A stretch of DNA of 19,442 nt from Phycisphaerales bacterium UBA2218 (GCA_002327785.1 DCUI01000016.1:657-20098); one strand, 5' to 3'; positions 7,699-15,189 are shown, numbered from the stretch's first letter. Numbers and translations: made by a program. Notes: generated from the letters alone by a model not told the origin.

Positions 7699-7721
7699 AC
7701 GGCGTGGCAGGTGTGAGGCAA

Positions 7722-7814
7722 GAAGTGTGAAGTTTGAAGTGTGAAGTTTGGAGTCAGAGGTGCGAAGGCGTGGTCTTTCCGACTTCGAACTTCGAACATC
7801 AAACATCAAACTTC
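7722..7814. repeat. Inverted heptanucleotide repeat array
   Basis: The left arm is a run of 7-base units in register: GAAGTGT, GAAGTTT, GAAGTGT, GAAGTTT (7722-7749), then three degenerate units to 7770. The right arm is the complementary kind: ACTTCGA twice, ACATCAA twice, then ACTTC (7782-7814). The arms face each other around 7771-7781, so the transcript could fold into a long imperfect stem. It fills the gap between the editing-domain-like gene and the symporter, and creates a spurious in-frame extension of the symporter. Confidence 0.8.
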
Positions 7815-7828
7815 CCGAGGTTGTGCAT

Positions 7829-9217
7829 GTGGTTCTCTCGACGGTGCTCGTTGTAGGCTACGTGGTCGTATTGATCGTCGTGGCCGCGCGCGCACGCACG
7901 GCCCGCGAGTACGCGGACTTCTCCATTGCCCGCCGGGCGCTGCCCCTGGCGCTGATCTTCGGTAGTCTCTGTGCGACGTACGTCGGCCCCGCGTTTTCCA
8001 TCAGTTTTGTCGGCAGGGGGTACAATAATGGCTTTCTGTTCCTTTTGGTTGGCCTGGCTTACTCCGTGCAGAATATCCTTGTCGGTCTGCTCGTGGCCCC
8101 GAGGCTGCGGGCGTTGAAAGACTGCTATACCTTGGGCGACGTGTTCGGGCAGAAGTACGGCCCCCGATGCCAGGTTCTGGCGGGGATCATCTCCGTGCTG
8201 CTGTGCACGCTGTTCTCCGCCGTAATGATCAGCGCCGGCGCGGTCGTTCTGGACGACATCTTCGGTCTGCCCCGATGGGTGTCGGTGGCCGTTGTGGCCG
8301 TCGTGACGACGTCCTATACTGCCTTCGGCGGCCTGCGGGCGAGCGTGATCACCGACGCCTATCATTTCGCTTTGTTCGCGCTGCTCCTGCCCGGCATCCT
8401 CCTGTATGAGCTGCTGTTCCACGTCGAAGGCGGCGCCGCGGCCTTCTATGAGCAGGCTGTGGCCGCGACGTCGCACGGATTCGCAACGACACCGCCGGTG
8501 GAGATCATCGGTTTTGTCACGGCGTTCTTGCTCGGCGAGACTCTCATCCCGCCGTACGCGAACCTGGCTCTTGCGTCCAGGACCACGGTTGTTTCCCGCA
8601 ACGGCTTCATCCTGGCCGGGCTCTTCAGTACGCTCTGGTTTGCTGTGATGATCGCCCTCGGCATCATCGCCAGGCCGGTCGTGCCGAGCAGCACCGGCGA
8701 GGACTATGTCCTGCTGACCTTCGTCAAGGCGACGATGCCGCATGCCGCGTATGCCCTGTTGCTGGTGTCGCTGGTTTCCATCGTCCTGTCGAGCCTCGAC
8801 TCGCTGCTGAACGCCGGGGCGGTGGTGTTCACACAGGACATCATCCGACGGTTTGCCGCCCGCCAGGACAGCGCGGCGCTGACCGCGGGACGGTATTCGA
8901 CCGTGGTCATTGCGGCCGTCGCGGCCGCCATGGCGGTGTTTGTTCCGAGCGTCATCAAGGGGCTGCTGGTCTGCTACAACATCTGGGCGCCGGCGATCCT
9001 GCCCGCGCTGATTCTCGGTCTGTGGATCCACAAGCCTCGGCCCTTGGCGGGAATCCTTTCCATGGTGGTGGGCACCGTGGTGGCCATCTTGTTCCAGCTT
9101 GAAACCGTCTTTGAGACCGACGTGGTCGCGGTTCTTCCGGCTCTGATCTGCTCCCTGGCCGCGTATGCGGCAGGGCACTACATCCAAGGTCTTCTTGTGG
9201 GAGGGCCGGATCGATGA
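7829..9217 (+). CDS. Sodium:solute symporter (SSS family)
   Basis: A polytopic inner-membrane transporter of 462 residues using the sodium gradient for uptake; the substrate cannot be read from the sequence. Family marks are clear. The first helix is followed by AREYADFSIARRALPL, and GSLCATYVGPAFSISFVGRGY comes before the second hydrophobic segment. GGLRASVITDAYHF is the typical SSS stretch, and SSLDSLLNAGAVVFTQDIIRR is the conserved segment before the late helices. I count roughly 12-13 hydrophobic segments. The frame is open back to an ATG at 7748, but that extension reads through the heptad repeat. GTG 7829 with GAGG at 7817-7820 (8-base spacer) puts the N-terminus directly at the first helix, so I choose it; GTG 7823 is the alternative. 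The stop overlaps the ATG of a 51-residue membrane protein. Confidence 0.9.
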   Translation: MVLSTVLVVGYVVVLIVVAARARTAREYADFSIARRALPLALIFGSLCATYVGPAFSISFVGRGYNNGFLFLLVGLAYSVQNILVGLLVAPRLRALKDCYTLGDVFGQKYGPRCQVLAGIISVLLCTLFSAVMISAGAVVLDDIFGLPRWVSVAVVAVVTTSYTAFGGLRASVITDAYHFALFALLLPGILLYELLFHVEGGAAAFYEQAVAATSHGFATTPPVEIIGFVTAFLLGETLIPPYANLALASRTTVVSRNGFILAGLFSTLWFAVMIALGIIARPVVPSSTGEDYVLLTFVKATMPHAAYALLLVSLVSIVLSSLDSLLNAGAVVFTQDIIRRFAARQDSAALTAGRYSTVVIAAVAAAMAVFVPSVIKGLLVCYNIWAPAILPALILGLWIHKPRPLAGILSMVVGTVVAILFQLETVFETDVVAVLPALICSLAAYAAGHYIQGLLVGGPDR

Positions 9218-9369
9218 TGATTGGTCTCCTGGTGGTCGTGATCGTCGCGGCCGGGCTGGTTATTTTCAGTGGCGTGTGGGTTGCTGTTGCCCTGATTGCC
9301 GCCGTCCGGCACGAGGAGCGCCCTGTCTCGTCGCCGCCGATCGGCACGTCCGACAAGAACGCGCAGTGA
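9214..9369 (+). CDS. Small single-helix membrane protein overlapping the symporter
   Basis: A 51-residue protein. Its ATG (9214) overlaps the symporter TGA in an ATGA junction, the signature of translational coupling. Residues 1-31 are one long hydrophobic helix (MIGLLVVVIVAAGLVIFSGV onward). The tail VRHEERPVSSPPIGTSDKNA is hydrophilic with a positively charged start, suggesting a cytoplasmic C-terminus. Small one-helix partners encoded directly after sodium-coupled transporters are known (for example the small subunit of MetPS-type transporters), so an accessory or stabilising role is plausible. I cannot assign it to a named family. It is too short to be called by length alone; overlap, hydrophobicity and lack of interruption support it. 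ATG 9217 is an in-frame alternative start. Confidence 0.7.
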   Translation: MMIGLLVVVIVAAGLVIFSGVWVAVALIAAVRHEERPVSSPPIGTSDKNAQ

Positions 9370-9382
9370 TCTCTCATTTGGC

Positions 9383-9412
9383 TTGGCGTGTGCGCCAGAA
9401 CCTCACTATAAT
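9383..9412 (+). promoter_or_regulatory. Candidate promoter upstream of the rhamnosidase gene
   Basis: TTGGCG (9383-9388), 18 bases, TATAAT (9407-9412). The -10 is perfect and the -35 is 4/6. The -35 overlaps a short hairpin (TGGCG/CGCCA). The start would lie about 250 bases upstream of the rhamnosidase ATG, with the nested inverted repeat in its leader. Confidence 0.33.
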
Positions 9413-9500
9413 CCCATCTTGTGCGATCTGAAGGTGTAGTACGGATTATGATTGATGCTTGCGCGGATTGTGCCATCCGGAACGGAGCGCAGCGTAGTGA

Positions 9501-9550
9501 AGGATCTGGCCTGCGACCGAGAGAAACCTCTCGTACGACGCCCAGATCCT
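9501..9550. repeat. Nested inverted repeat in the leader region
   Basis: Outer arms AGGATCTGG (9501-9509) and CCAGATCCT (9542-9550) are exact complements. Between them CGAGAG-AAAC-CTCTCG (9518-9533) forms a second hairpin. The surrounding text (GGAACGGAGCGCAGCGTAGT before it, ending in GAAGGGATGACA) resembles dispersed non-coding repeat units found in many environmental bacterial genomes. It could alternatively be a leader structure. Confidence 0.6.
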
Positions 9551-9630
9551 CCGGTTTTGCCTCAGGCGCCGCTCTGAGCATCGTGAAGGGATGACAAAGT
9601 CTTCACCGCGAGCAGATCATTCCGAATCCC

Positions 9631-9652
9631 TATAATGGGGACCGCGGGGTCC
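9631..9652 (+). promoter_or_regulatory. TATAAT box with downstream hairpin, near the rhamnosidase start
   Basis: A perfect TATAAT (9631-9636) lies 37 bases before the rhamnosidase ATG. No TTGACA-like element sits at 16-18 bases. GGACC-gcgg-GGTCC (9639-9652) directly follows and would be at the 5' end of a transcript starting here, or could be an operator overlapping the start. Confidence 0.33.
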
Positions 9653-9672
9653 GTCGATTCAAGGAGGCCAGT

Positions 9673-12495
9673 ATGAGATCGTTCCTTGTCACCAAATCCG
9701 TGCGATACCTGTTGCTTCTCATGGTGTTCCCGGCCTGTGCCGGGGCAGCATTTGCCGCGAGCGGGGAGTGTTCCTTGACGGTCGCCGATCTGCGATGCGA
9801 GTATCTGGAGGACCCTCTCGGAATCGATGTGCGGCAGCCTCGATTAGGCTGGGAACTGGAGGCCATTGACTCGGCCGCACGTGGGCACAAGCAGACCGCA
9901 TATCAGGTGCTTGTGGCGAGCGCCAGGACGCTGCTGGAGGAGGGCACGGGCGACCTGTGGGATTCCGGCGTGGTCTCTTCGGATCAGTCCGCGCATGTCG
10001 TCTATGCCGGCAAGCCGCTGGTCTCCGGGACGCAGTGCTTCTGGAAAGTGCGCGTGAAGGACGAGAACGGAGCAATGTCGGCTTGGAGTGCGTCGGCGCG
10101 CTGGACGATGGGGCTGCTGGACAAATCCGATTGGTCGGGCAAGTGGATCGGCATCGATCAGGTCTTCCAGCGAAAGGGCGGTTGGCCGCCGCCGGACAAC
10201 AAGGTGCCGGACCCCTGGCTACGCAAGACGTTCGACCTGAAGGCCAAACCCAAGCGGGCGGTCCTGTATGTGGCTTCGGTTGGCTATCACGAGGTCTACG
10301 TGAATGGCAAGAGGATTGGCGACGCCGTCCTGTCGCCGGCCGTGACGAACCATCGCAAGCGGGCTCGTTACGTGACGTACGAGATCGCCGACCAGCTCAA
10401 AGAGGGCAAGAACGTCATCGGTCTGTGGCTCGGGGTCTCCTGGTCGATCTTCCCGCCGTACAAGACGGACGATCGCCCACAGACGCCGATTGTGTTCGCC
10501 CAGGCAAACATCAGCCTGCCGGGCGGCGAGGCCGTAAAGGTTGTAACGGACGAAAGCTGGCGAACCCACCCGAGCCCCAATACGCTGATGGGCGTCTGGG
10601 ACTTCATGCATTTCGGCGGCGAACGGTATGATGCGAACAGAGAGGTCCCCGGCTGGTGCGAAGCGAGTTTCGACGATTCCAGTTGGAAGCCCGCGACCGT
10701 GTACTCGCCGAACCTGATAGTCTCAGCCGAGATGGTCGAGCCGAATCGGCGGATTCAGGAAGTCAAACCGGTGGCGGTCGAGGAGGTCAAGCCGGGCGTG
10801 TATCGCGTCGATCTGGGCGTGAACGTCACCGGCTGGCTCGAAGCGGACGTCCGCGGAAAGCCGAGCGATGAGATCGAGTTCAAGTTCTCCGAACGGCCCG
10901 AGGCGGACATGACGAACCGGCTCCACAGCAAGTACGTCGTCGGTCCCGATGGCAAGGGGACGTTCCGAAACCGGTTCAACTACTTCACGGGCCGGTGGGT
11001 CACGATCGAGGGCCTCAAGTACAAGCCGGCACCGAGCGACATCCGCGCATGCCTCGTGCGGACGGACTATGCGAGGGCGGCGGATTTCGAGTGCTCGAAC
11101 AAGCTGCTCAACCGGATCTACGACACGACGCTGTGGACCTTCGAGGACCTCAGCCTTGGCGGGTACGTCGTCGATTGCGCCCATCGCGAGCGGATGGGCT
11201 ACGGCGGCGACGCGCACGCGACGACCGAGTGCGGCCTGAACAACTACAGCCTCGGGGCGTTCTACACGAAGTGGAGCCAGGACTGGCGCGACGTGCAGGG
11301 CGGAAGCGCCGCCTGGGGCACCGCGGAGATGGCCGCCGTCAAGGACACCGTCGAAGCCGGCAATCTACCCTACACCGCTCCCACCTACTGGGGCGGCGGC
11401 GGGCCCGGCTGGAGCGGCTACTGCGTCACGCTGCCCTGGGAGATGTACGAGCGCTACGGCGACACCCGTATCCTCGAAGAGAACTTCCCCACGATCCAAC
11501 GATGGCTGGCCTTCCTGGAGACCAAGGCCAGGGACAACATTCTCCGCCGGTGGGGCGGCGAGTGGGATTTCCTCGGCGACTGGCTCTGGCCCGGCGCCCA
11601 GGGCGTCAACGGCGATACCCGCGAAACGCTGTTCTACAACAACTGCTACTGGATCTTCAATCTCCAGACCGCCGCGAAAATCGCCGACGTGATTGGCAAG
11701 AAGAGCGGTGCCGAGAAGTATCGCGCCCGCGCCGATGAGGTCCGCAAGGCTGTGCACCATGAGTTCTTCATCCCGGCTGAAAGCAGCTACGTGAACGGTT
11801 TCCAGGCGTACCTTGCGATCGCGCTGCTTGTGGACTTGCCCCCGAAGGATGTGCGTCCGGCAGTGGAGAAACGCCTTGAAGAAGAAATCCTGATCCGCCG
11901 CAAGGGCCACATCCACGCCGGCATCACGGGCGGAGCGTTTCTCTACAAGACGTTGCTCGCCCTGGACCGCCAGGACCTGCTCTTTACGATGGCGAACAAG
12001 GACACCTATCCAGGCTGGGGCGATATGCTCCGCCACGGCGCTACGACGATGTACGAGTCGTGGGACATGGACAACTCCCTGTGCCACAGTTCATACCTCT
12101 ACATCGGGACATGGTTCATCGAGGGCCTGGCCGGCATCAAGAGCGACCCGCGTTTCCCGGGCTTTCAGCGATTCGTCCTCAAGCCGGGCGTCGTGGACGA
12201 TCCCTCGCTCACCTGGGTCAAGTCGCACCACGACGGCCTCTACGGCCGGATCGTGAGCAACTGGAGCCTCGACGCCGAGGGCCTGCTCACGTGGAATGTC
12301 GCGATCCCGCCCAACACCACCGCATCGGTCATCCTGCCGACCGCGGACGAAAAGACGATCACCGAGGGCGGCCGGCCGCTCTCGAAGGCCCAGGGGATCA
12401 AGCCCGTCTCGGCCCAATCCAGTCAGGTGATTCTCGAAGTCCAGCCGGGCGTCTACGAGTTCAAATCCGCCCTGTCCGTCTCGGGCAGGCGGTAG
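9673..12495 (+). CDS. GH78 alpha-L-rhamnosidase, secreted
   Basis: Hydrolyses terminal alpha-L-rhamnose from glycans, acting outside the cytoplasm. The protein has 940 residues, the usual GH78 size. A signal peptide (1-28) ends AGAAFA|AS. Domains in order: Fn3-like N-terminal module (about 34-145), beta-sandwich domain (about 178-330, VLYVASVGYHEVYVNGKRIG), second beta-sandwich (about 350-460), alpha/alpha-barrel (about 465-825) and a C-terminal beta domain (about 825-925). The catalytic motif is intact: VVDCAHRERMGYGGDAH gives D501, E506 (general acid) and D513, with the same D-x4-E-x6-D spacing as characterised GH78 enzymes. GATTMYESW gives E795 (general base). AAGGAGG at 9661-9667 sits 5 bases before the ATG. 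The GH43-like gene follows 268 bases downstream on the same strand; together they suggest breakdown of a rhamnose-containing polysaccharide. FPAC near residue 22 is not a good lipobox. Confidence 0.96.
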   Translation: MRSFLVTKSVRYLLLLMVFPACAGAAFAASGECSLTVADLRCEYLEDPLGIDVRQPRLGWELEAIDSAARGHKQTAYQVLVASARTLLEEGTGDLWDSGVVSSDQSAHVVYAGKPLVSGTQCFWKVRVKDENGAMSAWSASARWTMGLLDKSDWSGKWIGIDQVFQRKGGWPPPDNKVPDPWLRKTFDLKAKPKRAVLYVASVGYHEVYVNGKRIGDAVLSPAVTNHRKRARYVTYEIADQLKEGKNVIGLWLGVSWSIFPPYKTDDRPQTPIVFAQANISLPGGEAVKVVTDESWRTHPSPNTLMGVWDFMHFGGERYDANREVPGWCEASFDDSSWKPATVYSPNLIVSAEMVEPNRRIQEVKPVAVEEVKPGVYRVDLGVNVTGWLEADVRGKPSDEIEFKFSERPEADMTNRLHSKYVVGPDGKGTFRNRFNYFTGRWVTIEGLKYKPAPSDIRACLVRTDYARAADFECSNKLLNRIYDTTLWTFEDLSLGGYVVDCAHRERMGYGGDAHATTECGLNNYSLGAFYTKWSQDWRDVQGGSAAWGTAEMAAVKDTVEAGNLPYTAPTYWGGGGPGWSGYCVTLPWEMYERYGDTRILEENFPTIQRWLAFLETKARDNILRRWGGEWDFLGDWLWPGAQGVNGDTRETLFYNNCYWIFNLQTAAKIADVIGKKSGAEKYRARADEVRKAVHHEFFIPAESSYVNGFQAYLAIALLVDLPPKDVRPAVEKRLEEEILIRRKGHIHAGITGGAFLYKTLLALDRQDLLFTMANKDTYPGWGDMLRHGATTMYESWDMDNSLCHSSYLYIGTWFIEGLAGIKSDPRFPGFQRFVLKPGVVDDPSLTWVKSHHDGLYGRIVSNWSLDAEGLLTWNVAIPPNTTASVILPTADEKTITEGGRPLSKAQGIKPVSAQSSQVILEVQPGVYEFKSALSVSGRR

Positions 12496-12541
12496 AGGAC
12501 ATCGCGTAGATATGGCGGTCCTGGGGGTCGTTGTTTTCCCG

Positions 12542-12570
12542 TTGCATTTGTTCTGCGGTGACTCTACAAT
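12542..12570 (+). promoter_or_regulatory. Candidate promoter for the GH43-like gene
   Basis: TTGCAT (12542-12547), 17 bases, TACAAT (12565-12570, 5/6 to TATAAT). The predicted leader is about 190 bases to ATG 12764. It uses the same TTGCAT -35 and 17-base spacer as the M14 peptidase promoter. The rest of this 268-base gap shows no gene. Confidence 0.4.
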
Positions 12571-12763
12571 CAGGCCGTGAATCCGGAACGAAGAGGCCCT
12601 GAATGATGCATGGGAATCCTCGGTCCGGAGGTTCGCGGCGCCGGGAGAACAGGAGAGATCCGCCGGTGGAACGCCCGATTCCCCGGGTGATTGTGCCCGG
12701 TTCTCCCGATTGTCGCGCAGACCGCCAGGCAATCTGATCGCGGGCAATGAAGGGTTGTGCTCC

Positions 12764-13828
12764 ATGGCGATAAAGGCAAAACGGATTGGGCTGTTTCTTC
12801 TGCTGGCGTCCATTGCCCACGGCGGGCAACCTGATCCGCCGGGGCAAGTGGTGGATGGTAAGCCCATTCATGATGCCTATCTCTTTGCCCACATGAGGCA
12901 TGGCGACTACGGCCGGCTGTACTACTCGGTGAGTCTGGACGGTCTGCATTGGCGGCAACTCAATCAGGGCCGGCGCGTGTCCGAGGACTACCGGGGACAT
13001 GCGGACATTTGCCGGGGGCACGATGGGCGGTACTACCTGGTGGGCAATCGCAACGACGGGGCCCCGGATGTCAATTTCTGGGTGTCCGAGGATCTCGTGA
13101 CCTGGACCCGCTACAGCGATGTCACGCCCAAGCTCAGGCAGACCCCCGGTTACGAGCACGCTTTGCAGCGGATTGGCGCGCCGAAGCTGTTCTACGACCA
13201 GGCCGGGTCGCAGTACATCCTGACCTGGCACACGCCTCACAAAGAAGGGACGCCGGAGGATCCGGAGCGGTATTGGGCGAGCCAGCGGACGTTGTATCTG
13301 ACCTCCAAGGATCTGAAGGTGTTCTCCGATCCGCCCCAGCGGCTGTTTCCCTGGGATATGGGCACGATCGACGTCGTCCTTTACAGGCAGGGCGACCGGT
13401 ACTTTGCCCTGATCAAGGACGAACGGTATCCGACTCTGGATTGGGTCACCGGCAAGACGATTCGCATCAGCGAGGCCCCGAGCCCCTTCGGGCCGTGGAC
13501 GGAGCCGTCGGCGCCGGTGAGTCCCAACTTCCGGGAGGCGCCGACGCTGATCCCGTCTCCCGACGGCAAGGCGTGGTATCTCTATTACGAGCAGTATCCC
13601 GGCGTCTCCTACGGCCTTTCCGTGTCCGCGGATCTGCGGGGCCCCTGGTACCAGGTCTCCGGCTACACCTACCACGAGGACTGGGACAAGTACAGCCTGC
13701 CCGCCAAGGTGCGCCACGGCTGCATGCGCCCGATCACGCGTGCCCGATATGATCGCCTGGTCGGTGTATTCGGCCTGGGCGACCGGATGGGCAGTAACGA
13801 CAATCCCGATGGAGTGCCCAATCCATGA
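12764..13828 (+). CDS. GH43-like five-bladed beta-propeller glycosidase, secreted
   Basis: A 354-residue protein predicted to be exported: MAIKAKRIGLFLLLASIAHG (1-20) is a typical signal peptide. The rest shows repeated propeller-blade patterns: LYYSVSLDGLHWRQLN, then HADICRGHDGRYYLVGN, APKLFYDQAGSQYILTW, IDVVLYRQGDRYFALIKDE and REAPTLIPSPDGKAWYLYYE. By position in the blades, D81 (in GHADI), D203 (in GTIDVVLY) and E258 (in REAPTL) are the likely base, pKa modulator and acid of a GH43-type site. The usual RDP around the base is not conserved, so the exact family and activity (arabinosidase, xylosidase or other) are uncertain. The frame is open to ATG 12710, but ATG 12764 has GAAGGG at 12749-12754 (9-base spacer) and begins the signal peptide, so I use it. 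It likely acts with the upstream rhamnosidase. Confidence 0.78.
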   Translation: MAIKAKRIGLFLLLASIAHGGQPDPPGQVVDGKPIHDAYLFAHMRHGDYGRLYYSVSLDGLHWRQLNQGRRVSEDYRGHADICRGHDGRYYLVGNRNDGAPDVNFWVSEDLVTWTRYSDVTPKLRQTPGYEHALQRIGAPKLFYDQAGSQYILTWHTPHKEGTPEDPERYWASQRTLYLTSKDLKVFSDPPQRLFPWDMGTIDVVLYRQGDRYFALIKDERYPTLDWVTGKTIRISEAPSPFGPWTEPSAPVSPNFREAPTLIPSPDGKAWYLYYEQYPGVSYGLSVSADLRGPWYQVSGYTYHEDWDKYSLPAKVRHGCMRPITRARYDRLVGVFGLGDRMGSNDNPDGVPNP

Positions 13829-13876
13829 CGAATCCAAGGGCCTGAGGGGATTGTACGTCAAACATCACGCTTCGTG

Positions 13877-14269
13877 TCAGCGTGCGGGATCGAGGCCTTG
13901 GCGCATGAATTCCAGGTCGTCGGTCCCGTCGGGGGCGGGCCAGCGGATGCAATCGGGATAGGCCACGTCCGTCATGGCCAGGGTGCTCTTCTGCTTCCAC
14001 TTGTGCTTGGTGGCGTGGCCGTCGGAGAAGGCCAGCACGCTGAGGGTGCCCGTGGCGCACGACAATCGGGTCCCACCATCGATCGCCTTGCTTCTCCAGG
14101 TTCCAGGATCCCCAATTCCAGCCGCCCACGTCGGTCTTCTCCTCGAGGAAGACATACTTGACGCCCGGATTCCGGATCTGCGTGAGCTTCTTGTAGGAGG
14201 GGGATCCCCACTGCTGCATCAGCCAACTGCTCGCACCGGTTCCGACGTCGCTGTTCATGCCCCCGGCCT
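13877..14269 (-). pseudogene. Pseudopilin (H-X9-DG type) C-terminal fragment, truncated and frameshifted
   Basis: Remnant of a type II secretion/prepilin-like protein of the kind abundant in planctomycetes. The upstream part is in one frame: GGMNSDVGTGASSWLMQQWG, then YKKLTQIRNPGVKYVFLEE and a Trp-rich WNWGSWNLEKQGDRWWDPIV. The family-typical ending is in another frame: TLSVLAFSDGHATKHKWKQK followed by STLAMTDVAYPDCIRWPAPD and a stop at 13877. The two must be joined by a one-base indel near 14045-14055, after the R-H-G codons. The N-terminal methylation helix is missing. Homology stops at the RAYT terminal repeat beginning at 14270, so insertion or recombination there removed the 5' half. It is convergent with the GH43-like gene, 48 bases away. 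A sequencing error could explain the frameshift but not the truncation. Confidence 0.7.
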
Positions 14270-14298
14270 GAATTAAAGGTGTCAGGTACTTTTTCTGG
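14270..14298 (+). repeat. Left terminal inverted repeat of the RAYT element
   Basis: Begins GAATTAAAGGTGTCAGGTAC and continues TTTTTCTGG. It is the exact reverse complement of 15499-15527 and differs by one base from the complement of 14998-15026. It encodes the last residues (R-K-S-T) and stop codon of the transposase and marks the truncation point of the pseudopilin. Confidence 0.9.
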
Positions 14299-14950
14299 GT
14301 CTTCCTCTGGGCCTCAGTGTGGATTGGAGCTTCAGACGCAGTGCCGTCGCCGCGACCCAGCGAGCGTCGCCGAACGGGCTTCCCCGGCGGATGCTGTTCC
14401 CTACGGCGTCCAGCTCCGGCGGGCCCAAGGCTCCATGAACCAGTCTCGCCCAATTCGGCGGCAGTTCCGCCGGCCCATCGCTCAGCATGACTTCAGATTC
14501 CCGCCCCCGCCGCACCGCGAAACTCGACCATGGCCACTGGCCGGCGCCCTTGACCAGTCCCGCCCGCAGGGGGTTGGCCTCGATGTACCGCAGCACCTTC
14601 AAAAAGTGCGGATCGCTCTGCACGGGGAAGCTCTTGTACCGCCCTTGATACAGGTGCCCGATCCCGACGGTCGCGTGCGACGTGTGGTATCTCTGGGTAT
14701 GCGTGAGAGTCACCCAGCGCATGAAGGCCGGCAGGTCGTCATCGCCTCGCGGCCACAGGAGCAGGTGCCAGTGGTTGCTCAGGATGCAATAGCCGCACAC
14801 CCGCATCGAAAACATCGCCGCCCCGTCGGCCAGGATCTTCTCGAACGCCAGGAAGTCGCCTTCCTTGCGGAAGATGCGCAGACGGCCATTGGCTCGATTG
14901 AGCGCATGGTACACGTATCCACCCAAAGTAATTCGTTCGGGCCTCGACAT
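14282..14950 (-). CDS. REP-associated tyrosine transposase (RAYT, Y1/IS200-like)
   Basis: A 222-residue single-strand DNA endonuclease/transposase of the HUH superfamily, expected to act on REP hairpins. The start MSRPERITLGGYVYHALNRAN (residues 1-21) is classical for the family. The HUH motif is present as NHWHLLLWP (H at about 60 and 62). The catalytic Tyr is likely in YQGRYKSFPV, followed by FLKVLRYIEANPLRAGLV and WPWSSFAVRRG, all family hallmarks. It appears intact and potentially active. The open frame extends to 14989, but ATG 14950 is where homology starts and where the second copy also starts. The gene is flanked by inverted repeats. A GTAG-headed REP hairpin, its presumed substrate, lies 171 bases upstream. 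The C-terminal tail is basic (RLKLQSTLRPRGRPRKST). Confidence 0.93.
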   Translation of the reverse strand: MSRPERITLGGYVYHALNRANGRLRIFRKEGDFLAFEKILADGAAMFSMRVCGYCILSNHWHLLLWPRGDDDLPAFMRWVTLTHTQRYHTSHATVGIGHLYQGRYKSFPVQSDPHFLKVLRYIEANPLRAGLVKGAGQWPWSSFAVRRGRESEVMLSDGPAELPPNWARLVHGALGPPELDAVGNSIRRGSPFGDARWVAATALRLKLQSTLRPRGRPRKST

Positions 14951-14997
14951 GTCGATGATTCTACACGCAGCACACGGCGAGTACAACAAAAACCACG

Positions 14998-15026
14998 CCA
15001 GAAAAAGTACCTGATACCTTTAATTC
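14998..15026 (-). repeat. Right terminal inverted repeat of the RAYT element, first copy
   Basis: Complement of the left end with one difference (GATACC where the others read GACACC on the plus strand). It lies 48 bases upstream of the transposase ATG at 14950. Confidence 0.88.
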
Positions 15027-15120
15027 GCGAAGCGCGCAGCCTGCCTGCACCAAGGCGAAAGAAGGCCACGAGGGGAAACGACGGCAAATCTGAGACACCC
15101 ACACAGACGGGGCGACAGCG

Positions 15121-15142
15121 GTAGGGTGTGCTCCGCACACCG
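15121..15142 (+). repeat. REP element: GTAG plus palindrome
   Basis: GTAG (15121-15124) is followed directly by a perfect hairpin, GGTGTGC-TCC-GCACACC (15125-15141). A conserved GTAG-type tetranucleotide at the foot of a stem-loop is the defining layout of REPs recognised by RAYT transposases. It sits between the complete and the partial RAYT copies. Confidence 0.75.
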
Positions 15143-15189
15143 CTCTTTTGGCGCTCGAAGTCCCCGCTCAAAATGGGTAAGGCGTCCCC

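Larger units (their letters stand above)
9370..9672. other. Intergenic region before the rhamnosidase gene
   Basis: These 303 bases hold no gene. They contain a promoter-like pair (9383-9412), a nested inverted repeat (9501-9550) and a perfect TATAAT followed by a small hairpin (9631-9652), described separately. AAGGAGG at 9661-9667 is the ribosome binding site for the ATG at 9673. Confidence 0.6.
14270..15026 (-). mobile_element. RAYT element bounded by 29-bp inverted repeats
   Basis: A unit comprising the transposase gene plus inverted 29-base ends (14270-14298 and 14998-15026, one mismatch). The left end contains the transposase stop codon. The upstream 76 bases before the transposase start are also shared with the second partial copy (15452-15527). 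IS200/IS605-type enzymes do not normally use terminal inverted repeats, so the ends are better seen as an inverted REP pair flanking the gene. Confidence 0.7.

Noticed and set aside
6553..7809. 418-codon open frame antisense to the editing-domain-like gene
   Set aside because: Its start lies in the heptad repeat (peptide of the RTSNF kind) and the sequence is a high-GC shadow.
7748..7828. N-terminal extension of the symporter from ATG 7748
   Set aside because: The extension is translated heptad repeat; GTG 7829 with GAGG eight bases upstream begins at the first membrane helix.
7799..9187. 462-codon open frame antisense to the symporter
   Set aside because: Rich in Gln, Arg, His, Asp and Gly with no domain pattern. 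The opposite strand has an unmistakable SSS transporter.
9673..9760. Lipoprotein signal on the rhamnosidase
   Set aside because: The Cys near residue 22 is preceded by F-P-A, which is not a proper lipobox, and an AFA|A signal peptidase I site follows it.
12710..12763. 18-residue upstream extension of the GH43-like protein
   Set aside because: It would place a polar stretch before the signal peptide and has no ribosome site, while ATG 12764 has GAAGGG nine bases upstream.
12461..13861. 466-codon open frame antisense to the GH43-like gene
   Set aside because: No recognisable motif, covers a gene with signal peptide and propeller blades, and runs through both intergenic ends.
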